Source: Paludibacter jiangxiensis (GTDB lineage: Bacteria > Bacteroidota > Bacteroidia > Bacteroidales > Paludibacteraceae). From it: DNA of 64,000 nucleotides. Under the pieces are notes generated by a model, which searched no databases, was not told the origin of the DNA, and saw only the letters and a program-made list of their open reading frames with translations. Every line of letters begins with the position of its first letter. Position 1 is the stretch's first letter. The stretch lies in assembly GCA_945870155.1 (NCBI GenBank), contig CAMBSB010000004.1, positions 1-64,000 on the forward strand, written 5' to 3'. The translations under genes were made by a program, and so were the position numbers. Below are positions 9,981 through 18,804 of the stretch, one piece after another.

Positions 9981-10946
9981 ATGAAATTCAACAATAAAGT
10001 TACAAATAACAAGCTTAATTCAGATTCAATTGCTGATTTAGAGCATCATACTGACATAAAAAGCAGCGTTAAAAAATTGACCAAACAAACATGGATAGAT
10101 ATTCGCGAATATGTTTTCATTGCATTCGGTTTATTTTTATATGCTGCAGCTTGGAAAGCATTTTTATTGCCACATCAAATAACAGGAGGTGGAGTAACGG
10201 GTATTGGTGCTTTGGTTTATTATGCAACAGGTATTCCAATATCTATCACCTATTTTGGAATAAATGCTGTTTTATTATTAATAGCTATAAAATCTATTGG
10301 TCTGAAATTTAGCCTTAGAACGATATATGGAGTTATTATTTTGACAGTTTTTTTTAGTATAATCCCTCAAGCAGTTAGAGGAACTTTTGTAGGGCTGGAA
10401 GAAGATTTTATGGCCTGCGTTATTGGTGGCTTGCTTTCGGGAGTAGGTATAGGAATCGTGTTTTTGTCGAACGGAAGTTCTGGTGGCACCGATATTATTG
10501 CCAAAGTGGTCAATAAATACCGTAATATTACTTTAGGCCGAATTTTGCTTTATTGCGATGTTTTAATTATTTCATCATCCTATTTTTTGGATTTTGGTAG
10601 TATTGAGCGCATAGTATATGGACTCACAGCACTCACAACCACTACTTTAGCTGTTGACATGGTAATAAATGGTGTGCGTCAATCCGTTCAATTTTTCATA
10701 TTCTCGAAAGAATATGAATTGATTGCAACTAAAATTAACGAAGATGTACATCGGGGAGTTACAATTTTGGATGGTATGGGCTGGTATTCAAAAGAACCGG
10801 TTAAAGTAATTACTGTAATAGCGCGTAAAAACGAATCGATAAAGATTTTTCGAATAGTAAAAGACATTGACCCCAATGCATTTATTTCTCAATCGTCGGC
10901 CATTGGTGTTTATGGTGAAGGATTTGATGTAATTAAAGCGAAATAA
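9981..10946 (+). CDS. YitT-family membrane protein (DUF161-DUF2179)
   Basis: This 321-residue integral membrane protein starts at the ATG at 9981, preceded by AAAGG at good spacing; a GTG start at 9960 is possible but lacks a ribosome-binding site. After a polar N-terminus of about 50 residues there are five or six membrane segments (from YVFIAFGLFLYAAAWKAF). The glycine-rich block SNGSSGGTDIIAKVVNKY is typical of the family. The last 80 residues form the cytoplasmic DUF2179 domain (GVTILDGMGWYSKEPVKVI). YitT proteins are widespread and their substrate is not established. The gene sits 24 bases after leuS and 11 before the next gene, so co-transcription is likely. Confidence 0.88.
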   Translation: MKFNNKVTNNKLNSDSIADLEHHTDIKSSVKKLTKQTWIDIREYVFIAFGLFLYAAAWKAFLLPHQITGGGVTGIGALVYYATGIPISITYFGINAVLLLIAIKSIGLKFSLRTIYGVIILTVFFSIIPQAVRGTFVGLEEDFMACVIGGLLSGVGIGIVFLSNGSSGGTDIIAKVVNKYRNITLGRILLYCDVLIISSSYFLDFGSIERIVYGLTALTTTTLAVDMVINGVRQSVQFFIFSKEYELIATKINEDVHRGVTILDGMGWYSKEPVKVITVIARKNESIKIFRIVKDIDPNAFISQSSAIGVYGEGFDVIKAK

Positions 10947-10957
10947 AACTAAATAAC

Positions 10958-12700
10958 ATGGCCGGATTTACTGCAATTATTTGTAAAAACAAAAATATTG
11001 ATTCAAAACATTCATTTCGAAAGAAAAATGTTTATGGGCATGAACAAAACCATTTAACAAAGTTTGTAAAATCAGAAAAGTATGCAATTGAACACTTTAC
11101 AAACAATAAATTTATTGATGACAAAATATTAGCTGAAGATGCTACATATATTATTGGCATAGAAGGTGTCATTCTGAATTTAAAACATTTAAAAGCAGAA
11201 ACAAAACAAACTAATATTTTCGATGTTGTAAAAAGCTTGTATGAAAGTTCAGGAATTGATTTTGTAAAACGTTTAAAAGGTAGTTTCTCCGGATTTATTT
11301 ACAGCAAGAAGGATCAAAAATGGCAAATATTCACTGATCCAATTGGTTCAAAACGACTTTTTTATTTTCAAAACCAAGATTATTTTATTTTTGCATCCGA
11401 ACTTCGTGACATTAGTTTCCAGTTAAATTCGTTGGGTATCCAAAACTCATTAAATCATCAAGCTGCATACTTATTGCTCACTTATGGATATATGATTGAG
11501 GACATTAGCTTAATTGATAATGTAAAACGAATACAAGCTGGGACTATACTAAGCTACCAAAACGAATTGATCTCAACAAACGAATACTTTCATTTAAGAA
11601 ATATCAAACAAACAAAAGATAGTAGCGATGAGATAATTGAAAAAATGGATCAACTTTTTTCAAATGCCATAAAAATGGAGTTTGAAAAAGACAAAGAATA
11701 TGGATATAAGCATATTGCAACTTTGAGTGGTGGACTTGATTCGAGAATGACAGTTTTAATGGCACATAAACTGGGATACACAGAACAGTTAAATTTCACA
11801 TTTTCTCAATCTGATTATTTGGATGAAAAAATTGCAAAAAGAATTGCAAGTGACCAAAAGCATGAATTTCTGTTCCAATCGCTCGACCACGGTAATTACC
11901 TGAAACAGATAGATAAAACTACATATTATAACGATGGATTAATTCTTTATTCAGGCTCAGCACATGTAATGAGAGCGATCGAAAATATGAATTTCGATGC
12001 ATACGGAATGATTCATACCGGTTTGGTTGGAGATGCTGTAATCGGATCATTTTTATCAAAACCTTATGTGGTAACACCTACAGTTGAAATGGGTGCATAT
12101 TCCAAAAAACTGCTGGCTAAAGTCACACCTTTTATTTCAGAAATACTTCCAAATTATGCTTCCGAAGAGCTATTTAAGTTCTATGGTAGGGGATTTTCAG
12201 GAGCTTTGAATGGCAATTATTATTTCGATATATATTCACAAACAGTGTCCCCTTTTTTGGAAATCGATTTCTTAACTTATTGTTATTCAATACCTGAAGA
12301 TAAAAAATACAAACAAAAAATTTATCTTGATTGGATAGCAAAAAAACATCCCGAATTTGCAAAATATCCTTGGGAAAAAACAGGTGTTTCACCTTTAAAA
12401 TCAATGAATTATAAACGATATTTTGATTTGGGATTTTATAAAAGAATGAGTTTAAAGTTTTTTGATAAACTCTCAGGTAAAATGAAATCGGGCATGAATC
12501 CGTTTGATTATTGGATGACTGAAAACCCAGGTTTGAAGGATACAATAAATTCGTATTTTGAATCTCACATCGAATTATTGAATAATAATATTGAATTAAA
12601 AAAAGACTGCATTCAACTTTTAAACAATGGAAATTCCGGAGAAAAGTTTCAGGTATTAACGTTATTATCAGCAATTAAACTACACAATATCAAGCTATAA
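10958..12700 (+). CDS. Asparagine-synthase-related protein lacking the glutaminase cysteine
   Basis: This 580-residue protein resembles AsnB. An N-terminal class II amidotransferase-like domain (about 1-200) precedes a synthetase domain with the ATP-pyrophosphatase loop SGGLDS at 257-262. True AsnB begins Met-Cys-Gly, the Cys being the glutamine-hydrolysing nucleophile. Here the protein starts MAGFTAIIC, so that residue is missing and glutaminase activity is not expected. Such proteins are common in Bacteroidetes polysaccharide clusters, where they are thought to amidate or ligate a sugar or amino-acid substituent using ammonia or another amine; that role is inferred. The flippase gene starts two bases after its stop, which ties it to surface-glycan assembly. 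Confidence 0.82.
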   Translation: MAGFTAIICKNKNIDSKHSFRKKNVYGHEQNHLTKFVKSEKYAIEHFTNNKFIDDKILAEDATYIIGIEGVILNLKHLKAETKQTNIFDVVKSLYESSGIDFVKRLKGSFSGFIYSKKDQKWQIFTDPIGSKRLFYFQNQDYFIFASELRDISFQLNSLGIQNSLNHQAAYLLLTYGYMIEDISLIDNVKRIQAGTILSYQNELISTNEYFHLRNIKQTKDSSDEIIEKMDQLFSNAIKMEFEKDKEYGYKHIATLSGGLDSRMTVLMAHKLGYTEQLNFTFSQSDYLDEKIAKRIASDQKHEFLFQSLDHGNYLKQIDKTTYYNDGLILYSGSAHVMRAIENMNFDAYGMIHTGLVGDAVIGSFLSKPYVVTPTVEMGAYSKKLLAKVTPFISEILPNYASEELFKFYGRGFSGALNGNYYFDIYSQTVSPFLEIDFLTYCYSIPEDKKYKQKIYLDWIAKKHPEFAKYPWEKTGVSPLKSMNYKRYFDLGFYKRMSLKFFDKLSGKMKSGMNPFDYWMTENPGLKDTINSYFESHIELLNNNIELKKDCIQLLNNGNSGEKFQVLTLLSAIKLHNIKL

Positions 12701-12702
12701 TC

Positions 12703-14157
12703 ATGGGCGACAACTTGAAAAAAAATATGATGGGAGCTTTGGCTTGGAGCTCAATAAATATTGTTGGAACTCAATTTATACAGTTGATAGTAGGAATAAT
12801 ATTAGCCAGAATATTAGTACCCGAAGATTTTGGAACAATTGGTGTATTGTTTATTTTCATTGGATTATCCACTGTATTAATTGATGGTGGTTTTGGGCAA
12901 GGATTAATTAGGAAGCAAGATACAACTGAAAAAGATTTAAGCACTATTTTCTACCTTAACTTCTTGATGTCCATTGCTCTATATACAATAATGTATTTTG
13001 GGGCACCATTCATTTCCATTTTTTTTGCTATACCTGAGTTAACAACTATTTCCAGGGTTTTATTTCTTTCAGTCATACTTTTTTCATTTTATTTTATTCA
13101 ACAAGTACAACTTTACAAAAAACATGATTATAAATCGCTGGCAATAATCAATATAGTTTCAATAGGATTTAGTGGTACATTATCGGCAATTTTAGCATTA
13201 AAAGGTTTTGGAGTTTGGGCGTTGGTTGTTCAACAATTAGTATTTCATATAGCTAAAGCTTTACTTTTTCCATTTTTTCTACGTTGGAAACCTATAAAAG
13301 CATTTACTTTAAATACAATTAAAGAACTTTGGAGTTTCTCGGTAAATCTACTTGGACAAACAATGTTGAATGTGATATTTAACAATATCTACATTTTAAT
13401 TATTGGAAAATTTTATCCTATACAGCAAGTAGGCTATTTTACTCAAGCAAATAAATATTCCGAAACTGTAAATACTGCTACCCAAAGCATTTTATTTTCA
13501 GGAACTTTTCCTGTTTTTGCACAAATTCAAGACGACCAACCCAGACTTCTACGGGTCTACAGAAGGCTTGCAACTTCAATTTCGTTAGTAACTTTTCCCA
13601 TAGTATTTTTTTTAATTGTTACAGCATACCCCCTTTTTATTACTGTATTTACTGATAAATGGATTTTTTCAGTACTTTTTTTTCAAACACTAATTTTAGC
13701 AAACATATTTACACCACTTTACACCATTAATATCAACATTCTGAATGTACGTGGGGAATCAAAACAAACATTAAAATTAGAGATTTTCAAGAAAACAATG
13801 ATTGTTTTATCAATTATTTGTTGTTTTAGTTTTGGAATTGAAATTATGTTGATAGGTTTATTAATCTCGAACTTCTTAGCTTATGGCGGGTCAATGGTTT
13901 TACTTAAAAAGTCAATAAATCATTATTTCAGACATCAAATACTCGACTTTTCCAAGATATTAATTATAGTGGTTTTTATTGGATTTATAGTGTATCTGAT
14001 AAACTTCACACAATTGGGAAATCAATTCATATTAGCACTTCAAGCTGGGTCATTTCTAATACTTTACCTGATTGCATTGAAATTATTTTTTCCGGAAAAT
14101 CTGACTGAAGCTATCAATGGGATATTAAATAAATTGAAAAGTTTAGTTACTACATAA
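12703..14157 (+). CDS. Oligosaccharide flippase (Wzx/MOP family)
   Basis: This 484-residue polytopic protein has about 12-14 membrane helices and the family entry MMGALAWSSINIVGTQFIQL followed by GIILARILVPEDFGTIG. Members of this branch (WzxC-like) move undecaprenyl-linked repeat units across the inner membrane. It starts two bases after the asparagine-synthase-like gene and probably works with the glycosyltransferases nearby. A second flippase of the same branch lies at 49325-50776, so the strain carries at least two assembly routes or two generations of glycan locus. Confidence 0.9.
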   Translation: MGDNLKKNMMGALAWSSINIVGTQFIQLIVGIILARILVPEDFGTIGVLFIFIGLSTVLIDGGFGQGLIRKQDTTEKDLSTIFYLNFLMSIALYTIMYFGAPFISIFFAIPELTTISRVLFLSVILFSFYFIQQVQLYKKHDYKSLAIINIVSIGFSGTLSAILALKGFGVWALVVQQLVFHIAKALLFPFFLRWKPIKAFTLNTIKELWSFSVNLLGQTMLNVIFNNIYILIIGKFYPIQQVGYFTQANKYSETVNTATQSILFSGTFPVFAQIQDDQPRLLRVYRRLATSISLVTFPIVFFLIVTAYPLFITVFTDKWIFSVLFFQTLILANIFTPLYTININILNVRGESKQTLKLEIFKKTMIVLSIICCFSFGIEIMLIGLLISNFLAYGGSMVLLKKSINHYFRHQILDFSKILIIVVFIGFIVYLINFTQLGNQFILALQAGSFLILYLIALKLFFPENLTEAINGILNKLKSLVTT

Positions 14158-14180
14158 ACCAAACTTGACTAATTTTATCA

Positions 14181-14208
14181 TTTTAGAGTCAAAATTTTTG
14201 ACTAAAAT
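14181..14208 (+). terminator. Possible weak terminator after the flippase
   Basis: TTTTAGAGTCAAAA is followed by TTTTTGACTAAAA, which can form an imperfect stem with a two-base bulge. It is AT-rich and lacks a strong T-run. It lies 24 bases past the stop codon. Confidence 0.3.
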
Positions 14209-14283
14209 TAAAAAAGTAAAAATATTGACAATTAATGAAATTCAAATTTTTTTATTGTGAAATATTTATATTCGTTCTACAAT

Positions 14284-14310
14284 CTCCCCCTTCAGGGGGT
14301 TGGGGGGCTG
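14284..14310 (+). repeat. Dispersed C5/G5 intergenic repeat, copy A
   Basis: CTCCCCCTTCAGGGGGTTGG followed by GGGGCTG. The CCCCC-TTCA-GGGGG core can form a short hairpin followed by a G-rich tail. It overlaps no gene and ends just before the stop of the convergent acetyltransferase gene. Similar copies lie at 27513, 28381, 60086 and 60169. Confidence 0.75.
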
Positions 14311-14311
14311 C

Positions 14312-14884
14312 TTAAAGTTGATTCAATATATCCAGTTTTTGAATGTCCTTTTCGATCAAAAATACACCATTTTCAATATAACCCCAACCCAATTTTGATT
14401 TTGTATACAATTGATTTTCAAGATTTTCCTTTTGTAAAATAATTGATTTACCCAATACACAAACACTGTTATCAGGCATATCGGAAGTAACTACTGCATT
14501 TGCTCCAATTCTACAATTATCGCCAATTTTTACATTCCCAATAATTTTTGCTCCGGCGCCAATTAAACAATTTTTTCCAATAGTAGGGCTACCAAATCCT
14601 TTAGAATCAATAAGCATATTAGAGCCAATAGTAACTTGCTGAAATATAGCACAATTCTCACCTATCACAGCACCTCCACTTATAAAAATTCCGTAAACAC
14701 CATGTACAAAATTTATTGGACTTGCAATTTTGGTTTCGAAAGGTAAATATGAATTTGTTTCGTGTTGATAACCCCGATGTATAAAAAGAAAAAAACTTTT
14801 TTTGAATGACGATGAAGAATTTAAATAGCTTATTCTGAATTTATTAAAACCTCCAAATCGTTTTACTATTGTTGAAAATATCAT
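14312..14884 (-). CDS. Serine-acetyltransferase-like hexapeptide O-acetyltransferase
   Basis: This 190-residue left-handed beta-helix protein has hexapeptide repeats from about residue 60 to 145 (AVIGENCAIFQQVTIGSN, TIGKNCLIGAGAKIIG, KIGDNCRIGANAVVTSDMP). The overall shape resembles the serine acetyltransferase family, but the N-terminal helical domain is short. The location in a glycan cluster argues for O-acetylation of a sugar rather than of serine. It begins four bases after the glycosyltransferase gene and probably shares its transcript. The acceptor cannot be read from the sequence. Confidence 0.83.
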   Translation of the reverse strand: MIFSTIVKRFGGFNKFRISYLNSSSSFKKSFFLFIHRGYQHETNSYLPFETKIASPINFVHGVYGIFISGGAVIGENCAIFQQVTIGSNMLIDSKGFGSPTIGKNCLIGAGAKIIGNVKIGDNCRIGANAVVTSDMPDNSVCVLGKSIILQKENLENQLYTKSKLGWGYIENGVFLIEKDIQKLDILNQL

Positions 14885-14888
14885 AAGA

Positions 14889-15962
14889 TTAATGGCTGAA
14901 TTCGTTTAAAATATCAAGAAGTTTCTTTTCGCGTTGCTCAAAAGAAAATAATTCTATTACCCTTTCACGGGCTTGAGAAGCTGTATTTAATGTCAATGCT
15001 TTTTTTATTCCAACTTCCAAATCCTCAACGGTACGGTTTTTTATCACAATTCCGGTTTCGCCTATAGCATCTGGGATTCCGTTAATATTTGACCCAACCG
15101 GAATACATTCGAGCAACATGGCTTCGCTTAAAGTATTCGGCATACCTTCTGTAATAGAGGCTTGTACAAAAACTTTTGCTTTGTTATAACTTTCGTTCAA
15201 TATATTTTGCGGACAAAATGAAGGTATAATTTTTAGATTAGATATAGTTGAAAACTTATAATTTTCTTCAGTCCATGTTAAAAACGCGGGATTTAACCCA
15301 ATAAGAATAAATTGCAATGCGGGATTTCGGCGAGCTACTTGAATAAATAAATCATATCCTTTATTGTAAAAATCACCAATTTGATTCATGGTTCCTACAG
15401 TTAAAATCAAATTTTCAACTTTTTTAAGCTCATAATTTCTAACAAATTTCGAGGAGTCAATTCCGTTATAAATAACTTTAATGTCTGTATTTAAACCCTT
15501 TACATAATGTTTTATCCCATCTATATGTGGATTATCCTGGTTGTAATAATAATTTTCATGATAAATCAGCGACTTATGATTGGCAATAATCAAATCGGTA
15601 TTTTTTAAAGCAAATTTCACAAATTCGCCCCTGATTTTTTTTCGATAAACCCCTTTATTTAGCTCATGATAACATACAGCTTCTTGCCCACCTATAAGGA
15701 TAATCGACTTTTTCCCTGTTAATTTTGCTGCTAATGTCATAATGGCGGTATGATAGTCGGCAAACCAGGCAATAAATACAACGTTTTTTGAAAACACTTT
15801 AGAAATGAGCAGAATAAATAATTTAATATTCATGAGCGCATAGTGCAAATTACCTTTTAATTGCGACAATAAAAAAGGTGTAACTGCATAATACTTTTCG
15901 AATATCTTTTGATCACCACGTATAAATGATGAATCATTGGGTTTAATATAAACAATTTTCAT
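14889..15962 (-). CDS. Glycosyltransferase family 4 (GT-B fold)
   Basis: This 357-residue protein has a GT-B architecture. The C-terminal half has ILTVGTMNQIGDFYNKGYD, the usual start of the donor domain, then ITEGMPNTLSEAMLLECIPV, which contains the E-x7-E motif of retaining GT4 enzymes. GGQEAVCYHEL in the N-terminal half is typical of a subgroup in Bacteroidetes exopolysaccharide loci. Donor and acceptor are unknown. There is no signal peptide, so it acts at the cytoplasmic face of the membrane. It pairs with the downstream acetyltransferase gene and is divergent from the FkbM methyltransferase gene. Confidence 0.88.
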   Translation of the reverse strand: MKIVYIKPNDSSFIRGDQKIFEKYYAVTPFLLSQLKGNLHYALMNIKLFILLISKVFSKNVVFIAWFADYHTAIMTLAAKLTGKKSIILIGGQEAVCYHELNKGVYRKKIRGEFVKFALKNTDLIIANHKSLIYHENYYYNQDNPHIDGIKHYVKGLNTDIKVIYNGIDSSKFVRNYELKKVENLILTVGTMNQIGDFYNKGYDLFIQVARRNPALQFILIGLNPAFLTWTEENYKFSTISNLKIIPSFCPQNILNESYNKAKVFVQASITEGMPNTLSEAMLLECIPVGSNINGIPDAIGETGIVIKNRTVEDLEVGIKKALTLNTASQARERVIELFSFEQREKKLLDILNEFSH

Positions 15963-16149
15963 GCGTTAAATTTATTATTCTATATTGACTCTTATTGTTA
16001 ATAAAACTATCAAATAATGGTTTATTTATCTAAGATGCAAAGATAAACAAACATTGTTGATTCTGAAAAGTATTGACAAATACAATGTTTTTACAAATCT
16101 AAAAAATCAATTTAAATAGCTCAAATAGGGATTTTCAAGGTTTTTTTTA

Positions 16150-16158
16150 TAACTTTGC
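16150..16158 (+). promoter_or_regulatory. Promoter box of the methyltransferase/sugar-nucleotide operon
   Basis: TAACTTTGC matches the Bacteroidetes -7 consensus, 55 bases before the ATG of the FkbM gene, in the divergent spacer. Confidence 0.5.
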
Positions 16159-16213
16159 AAACTAATTTTCAGAAAATACTATTTAGAATACAGAATTAAA
16201 AAAAAGAACACAA

Positions 16214-16927
16214 ATGAATATTATGAAATTTATCACCAAAATTTGGATTTACATAAAATATCCAAATTTGTTTACTATGGATTTATCCAAATTCTTAAAC
16301 AAAAAAAAATATGAAAAATACGGATTAGATGGATTTCCTCCTAATTATATCTATTTCAATCGATTTAATGATAGAAGCAATATTATAGATGTAGGTTGTG
16401 GTTTCGAAGCAGAACTTTCAGTTACTATGATAAATAAATTTAATCTTAATGCTGTGGCTGTTGACCCTACATTGAAACATGAAAGTTTTTTGCGAGAAAT
16501 TGAAAAAAAATATAAACCAAATTTCACTTATTACCAATTCGCACTGTCCGAAAACAATGGAGAAACTACCTTTTTTGAGTCTAATAATTGTGAAAGTGGC
16601 TCATTATTAAGTAAACACAAAAACATTCAGAACGATTCAATATGTGAATACAAAGTTAATTTAATTGATTTGCCGACATTAATTGCAAAAACAGGGTTTA
16701 AAGAAATAGCTTATTTAAAAATTGATATTGAGGGTGCTGAATACGGTCTTTTTAATGAAAAGAATTTAAAATCATTGTCAATTGTAAATCAATTATTTGT
16801 TGAATTTCATCACATTTCTGTTGAAGGTTATTCCAAAAAGGACACATTGAATGTTGTAAAAAGTATTGAAAATAAAGGATTTAAAAGTTTTTCGTACGAT
16901 GGGTTGAATTATTTATTTTTCAAATAA
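16214..16927 (+). CDS. FkbM-family methyltransferase
   Basis: This 237-residue SAM-dependent methyltransferase has motif I NIIDVGCGFEAE (DVGCG at 59-63), an acidic residue ending the second strand (AVAVDPT), and the family signature YLKIDIEGAEYGLF near 175. FkbM enzymes O-methylate sugars or polyketides, so this one probably decorates the surface glycan built by neighbouring genes. Two starts are possible (MNIMKF); the first is used because a purine-rich leader AAAAAAAGAAC precedes it. It is the first gene of a plus-strand group with the two SDR genes. Confidence 0.87.
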   Translation: MNIMKFITKIWIYIKYPNLFTMDLSKFLNKKKYEKYGLDGFPPNYIYFNRFNDRSNIIDVGCGFEAELSVTMINKFNLNAVAVDPTLKHESFLREIEKKYKPNFTYYQFALSENNGETTFFESNNCESGSLLSKHKNIQNDSICEYKVNLIDLPTLIAKTGFKEIAYLKIDIEGAEYGLFNEKNLKSLSIVNQLFVEFHHISVEGYSKKDTLNVVKSIENKGFKSFSYDGLNYLFFK

Positions 16928-16951
16928 ACAATTTTGTTAACATTATTTTAA

Positions 16952-17797
16952 ATGAGAATTCTAATTACCGGTTTTTCCGGATTTATCGGGAGTTATTTAA
17001 CTAAGAAATTACAAGAGTTGCAGCATGAGCTAATACTTTGCGATTTATCCAATGGAATCAATATCTGTAATTGGGACGAAATTAAAGAAATTAAGAACCT
17101 TGATTTTGTAGTTCACTTAGCTAATTTATCTTATGTACCTGCATCCTATCAGGAGCCAAAAAAGTTTTACGAGGTGAATTATCTGGGTACATTAAATATG
17201 TTGGAATTGTGCCGATTGAATAATGCAAAATTGATTTATTTTAGTTCGTACATGTACGGACACCCTCAATATCAGCCAATTGACGAACAACATCCAATTC
17301 AAGCTTATAACCCATACTCACAAACAAAAGTTATTTGCGAAAGTCTCTGCGAAGGCTATAACCGCGATTTTATGGTTCCGGTAACAATTTTCAGACCTTT
17401 TAATATTTATGGAAAAGGACAAAATTCTGATTTTTTAATCCCAACTATTATAAATCAAGCAAAATCGGGTAAAATTATCATTAAAGACGACAGACCAAAA
17501 AGAGATTATATACATGTTAACGACATAGTAGAAGCTGTAAGTTCGGCTATGTTTATAAAAAACGAAAGTAGCAATTATCAAATATTTAATCTCGGAACCG
17601 GTAAAAGTAATTCTGTTAAAGATGTAATAGATAAAGTATGCCAACTTTACAACCATACTGTTGAATATCAATGCACTAACGAAACAAGACAAAACGAAGT
17701 ATTAGATACAATCGCTGATATTTCTAAAATTAAAAATAATTTAGGTTGGGAACCTAAAATATCCCTTTTCGAAGGTTTAAAATCTATGATTGATTAA
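16952..17797 (+). CDS. NAD-dependent epimerase/dehydratase (extended SDR)
   Basis: This 281-residue extended SDR has the nucleotide-binding motif ILITGFSGFIGSYL at the N-terminus (GxxGxxG), a YFSSYMYG strand with the catalytic serine, and the Y-x3-K pair in YNPYSQTKVICE. RPFNIYG and KRDYIHVNDIV are typical of sugar-nucleotide epimerases. It is shorter than UDP-glucose 4-epimerase (about 330 residues). The substrate, probably a UDP-, dTDP- or GDP-sugar, cannot be fixed. It begins 24 bases after the methyltransferase gene. Confidence 0.87.
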   Translation: MRILITGFSGFIGSYLTKKLQELQHELILCDLSNGINICNWDEIKEIKNLDFVVHLANLSYVPASYQEPKKFYEVNYLGTLNMLELCRLNNAKLIYFSSYMYGHPQYQPIDEQHPIQAYNPYSQTKVICESLCEGYNRDFMVPVTIFRPFNIYGKGQNSDFLIPTIINQAKSGKIIIKDDRPKRDYIHVNDIVEAVSSAMFIKNESSNYQIFNLGTGKSNSVKDVIDKVCQLYNHTVEYQCTNETRQNEVLDTIADISKIKNNLGWEPKISLFEGLKSMID

Positions 17798-17829
17798 AAT
17801 TCAGATTAAGGAAGATAAAGAATAAGATT

Positions 17830-18804
17830 ATGAAGAATATTTTAGTTACAGGAGCCGGAGGTTTTATTGGTTCACATCTCACCGAATTATTGGTTGAAAA
17901 AGGTTATAATATTAAAGCTTTTGTGCATTATAATTCGTGGAATAAATGGGGATGGTTGGATACAAGTTTTGTGAAAAAAGATGTGGAAATTATAAGTGGT
18001 GATATCCGTGATTATGACTCAGTTACAGCTGCCATGCATGGCTGTGACAGTGTTTTTCATTTAGCGGCTTTAATTGGAATTCCATATTCGTATGTTTCGC
18101 CTCAAGCCTATATAAAAACCAATATTGATGGCACATACAATATACTCCAATCGGCACGACAAGCAGGAATTGAAAAAATTATGGTAACATCAACCAGCGA
18201 AACTTATGGAACAGCCCAATACGTTCCTATTGACGAAAAACATCCTATGGTTGGACAATCTCCATATTCGGCAACAAAAATTGCAGCCGATCAATTGGCG
18301 ATAAGTTACTATAAATCATTTGATTTACCTGTGAAAATAGTTCGACCATTTAATACTTATGGACCAAGACAATCGGCAAGAGCTATTATACCAACGGTAA
18401 TATCTCAAATTTTAGCCGGTGAAACAGCCTTAAAACTTGGAAATTTAAGTCCTACACGCGATTTGACTTTTGTAAAAGATACAGCAAAGGGCTTTTTGGA
18501 AATTGCTTTAGCCGATGGACTTTTTGGTGAAATTACAAATATTGGTATGAGTGAAGAAATTACAATCGGAAATTTGGTTCAACTAATTTCAAACTTAATT
18601 GGAAAAAAAATTGAAATAATTTCAGATGAACAACGCATACGACCCGATAAAAGTGAAGTAGAAAGACTTTTTTGCAACAATACAAAAATTAAAGAAAACA
18701 CGGCATGGCAAGCTGATTATACTTTGGAAAAAGGTTTAATAGAAACTATAGAATGGATAAGAAATAATCAATCGTACTTTAAATCAGATATTTACAATGT
18801 ATAA
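17830..18804 (+). CDS. NAD-dependent 4,6-dehydratase, LegB-like
   Basis: This 324-residue SDR starts MKNILVTGAGGFIGSHLTEL. The segments FVHYNSWNKWGWLD, SVFHLAALIGIPYSY, TSTSETYGTAQYVPI and RPFNTYGPRQSARA closely follow what I recall of LegB and related GDP/UDP-GlcNAc 4,6-dehydratases in legionaminic-acid-type pathways. The catalytic YSATK is present. It overlaps the next gene by 8 bases, indicating translational coupling with a nucleotidyltransferase that could make its substrate. The other legionaminate genes (LegC, LegG, LegI) are not in the window, so the end product may simply be a 4-keto-6-deoxy sugar. Confidence 0.85.
   Translation: MKNILVTGAGGFIGSHLTELLVEKGYNIKAFVHYNSWNKWGWLDTSFVKKDVEIISGDIRDYDSVTAAMHGCDSVFHLAALIGIPYSYVSPQAYIKTNIDGTYNILQSARQAGIEKIMVTSTSETYGTAQYVPIDEKHPMVGQSPYSATKIAADQLAISYYKSFDLPVKIVRPFNTYGPRQSARAIIPTVISQILAGETALKLGNLSPTRDLTFVKDTAKGFLEIALADGLFGEITNIGMSEEITIGNLVQLISNLIGKKIEIISDEQRIRPDKSEVERLFCNNTKIKENTAWQADYTLEKGLIETIEWIRNNQSYFKSDIYNV

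Noticed and set aside
12174..12674. 166-codon antisense frame inside the asparagine-synthase-like gene
   Set aside because: Shadow of the plus-strand gene, with no signal peptide, motif or ribosome-binding site.
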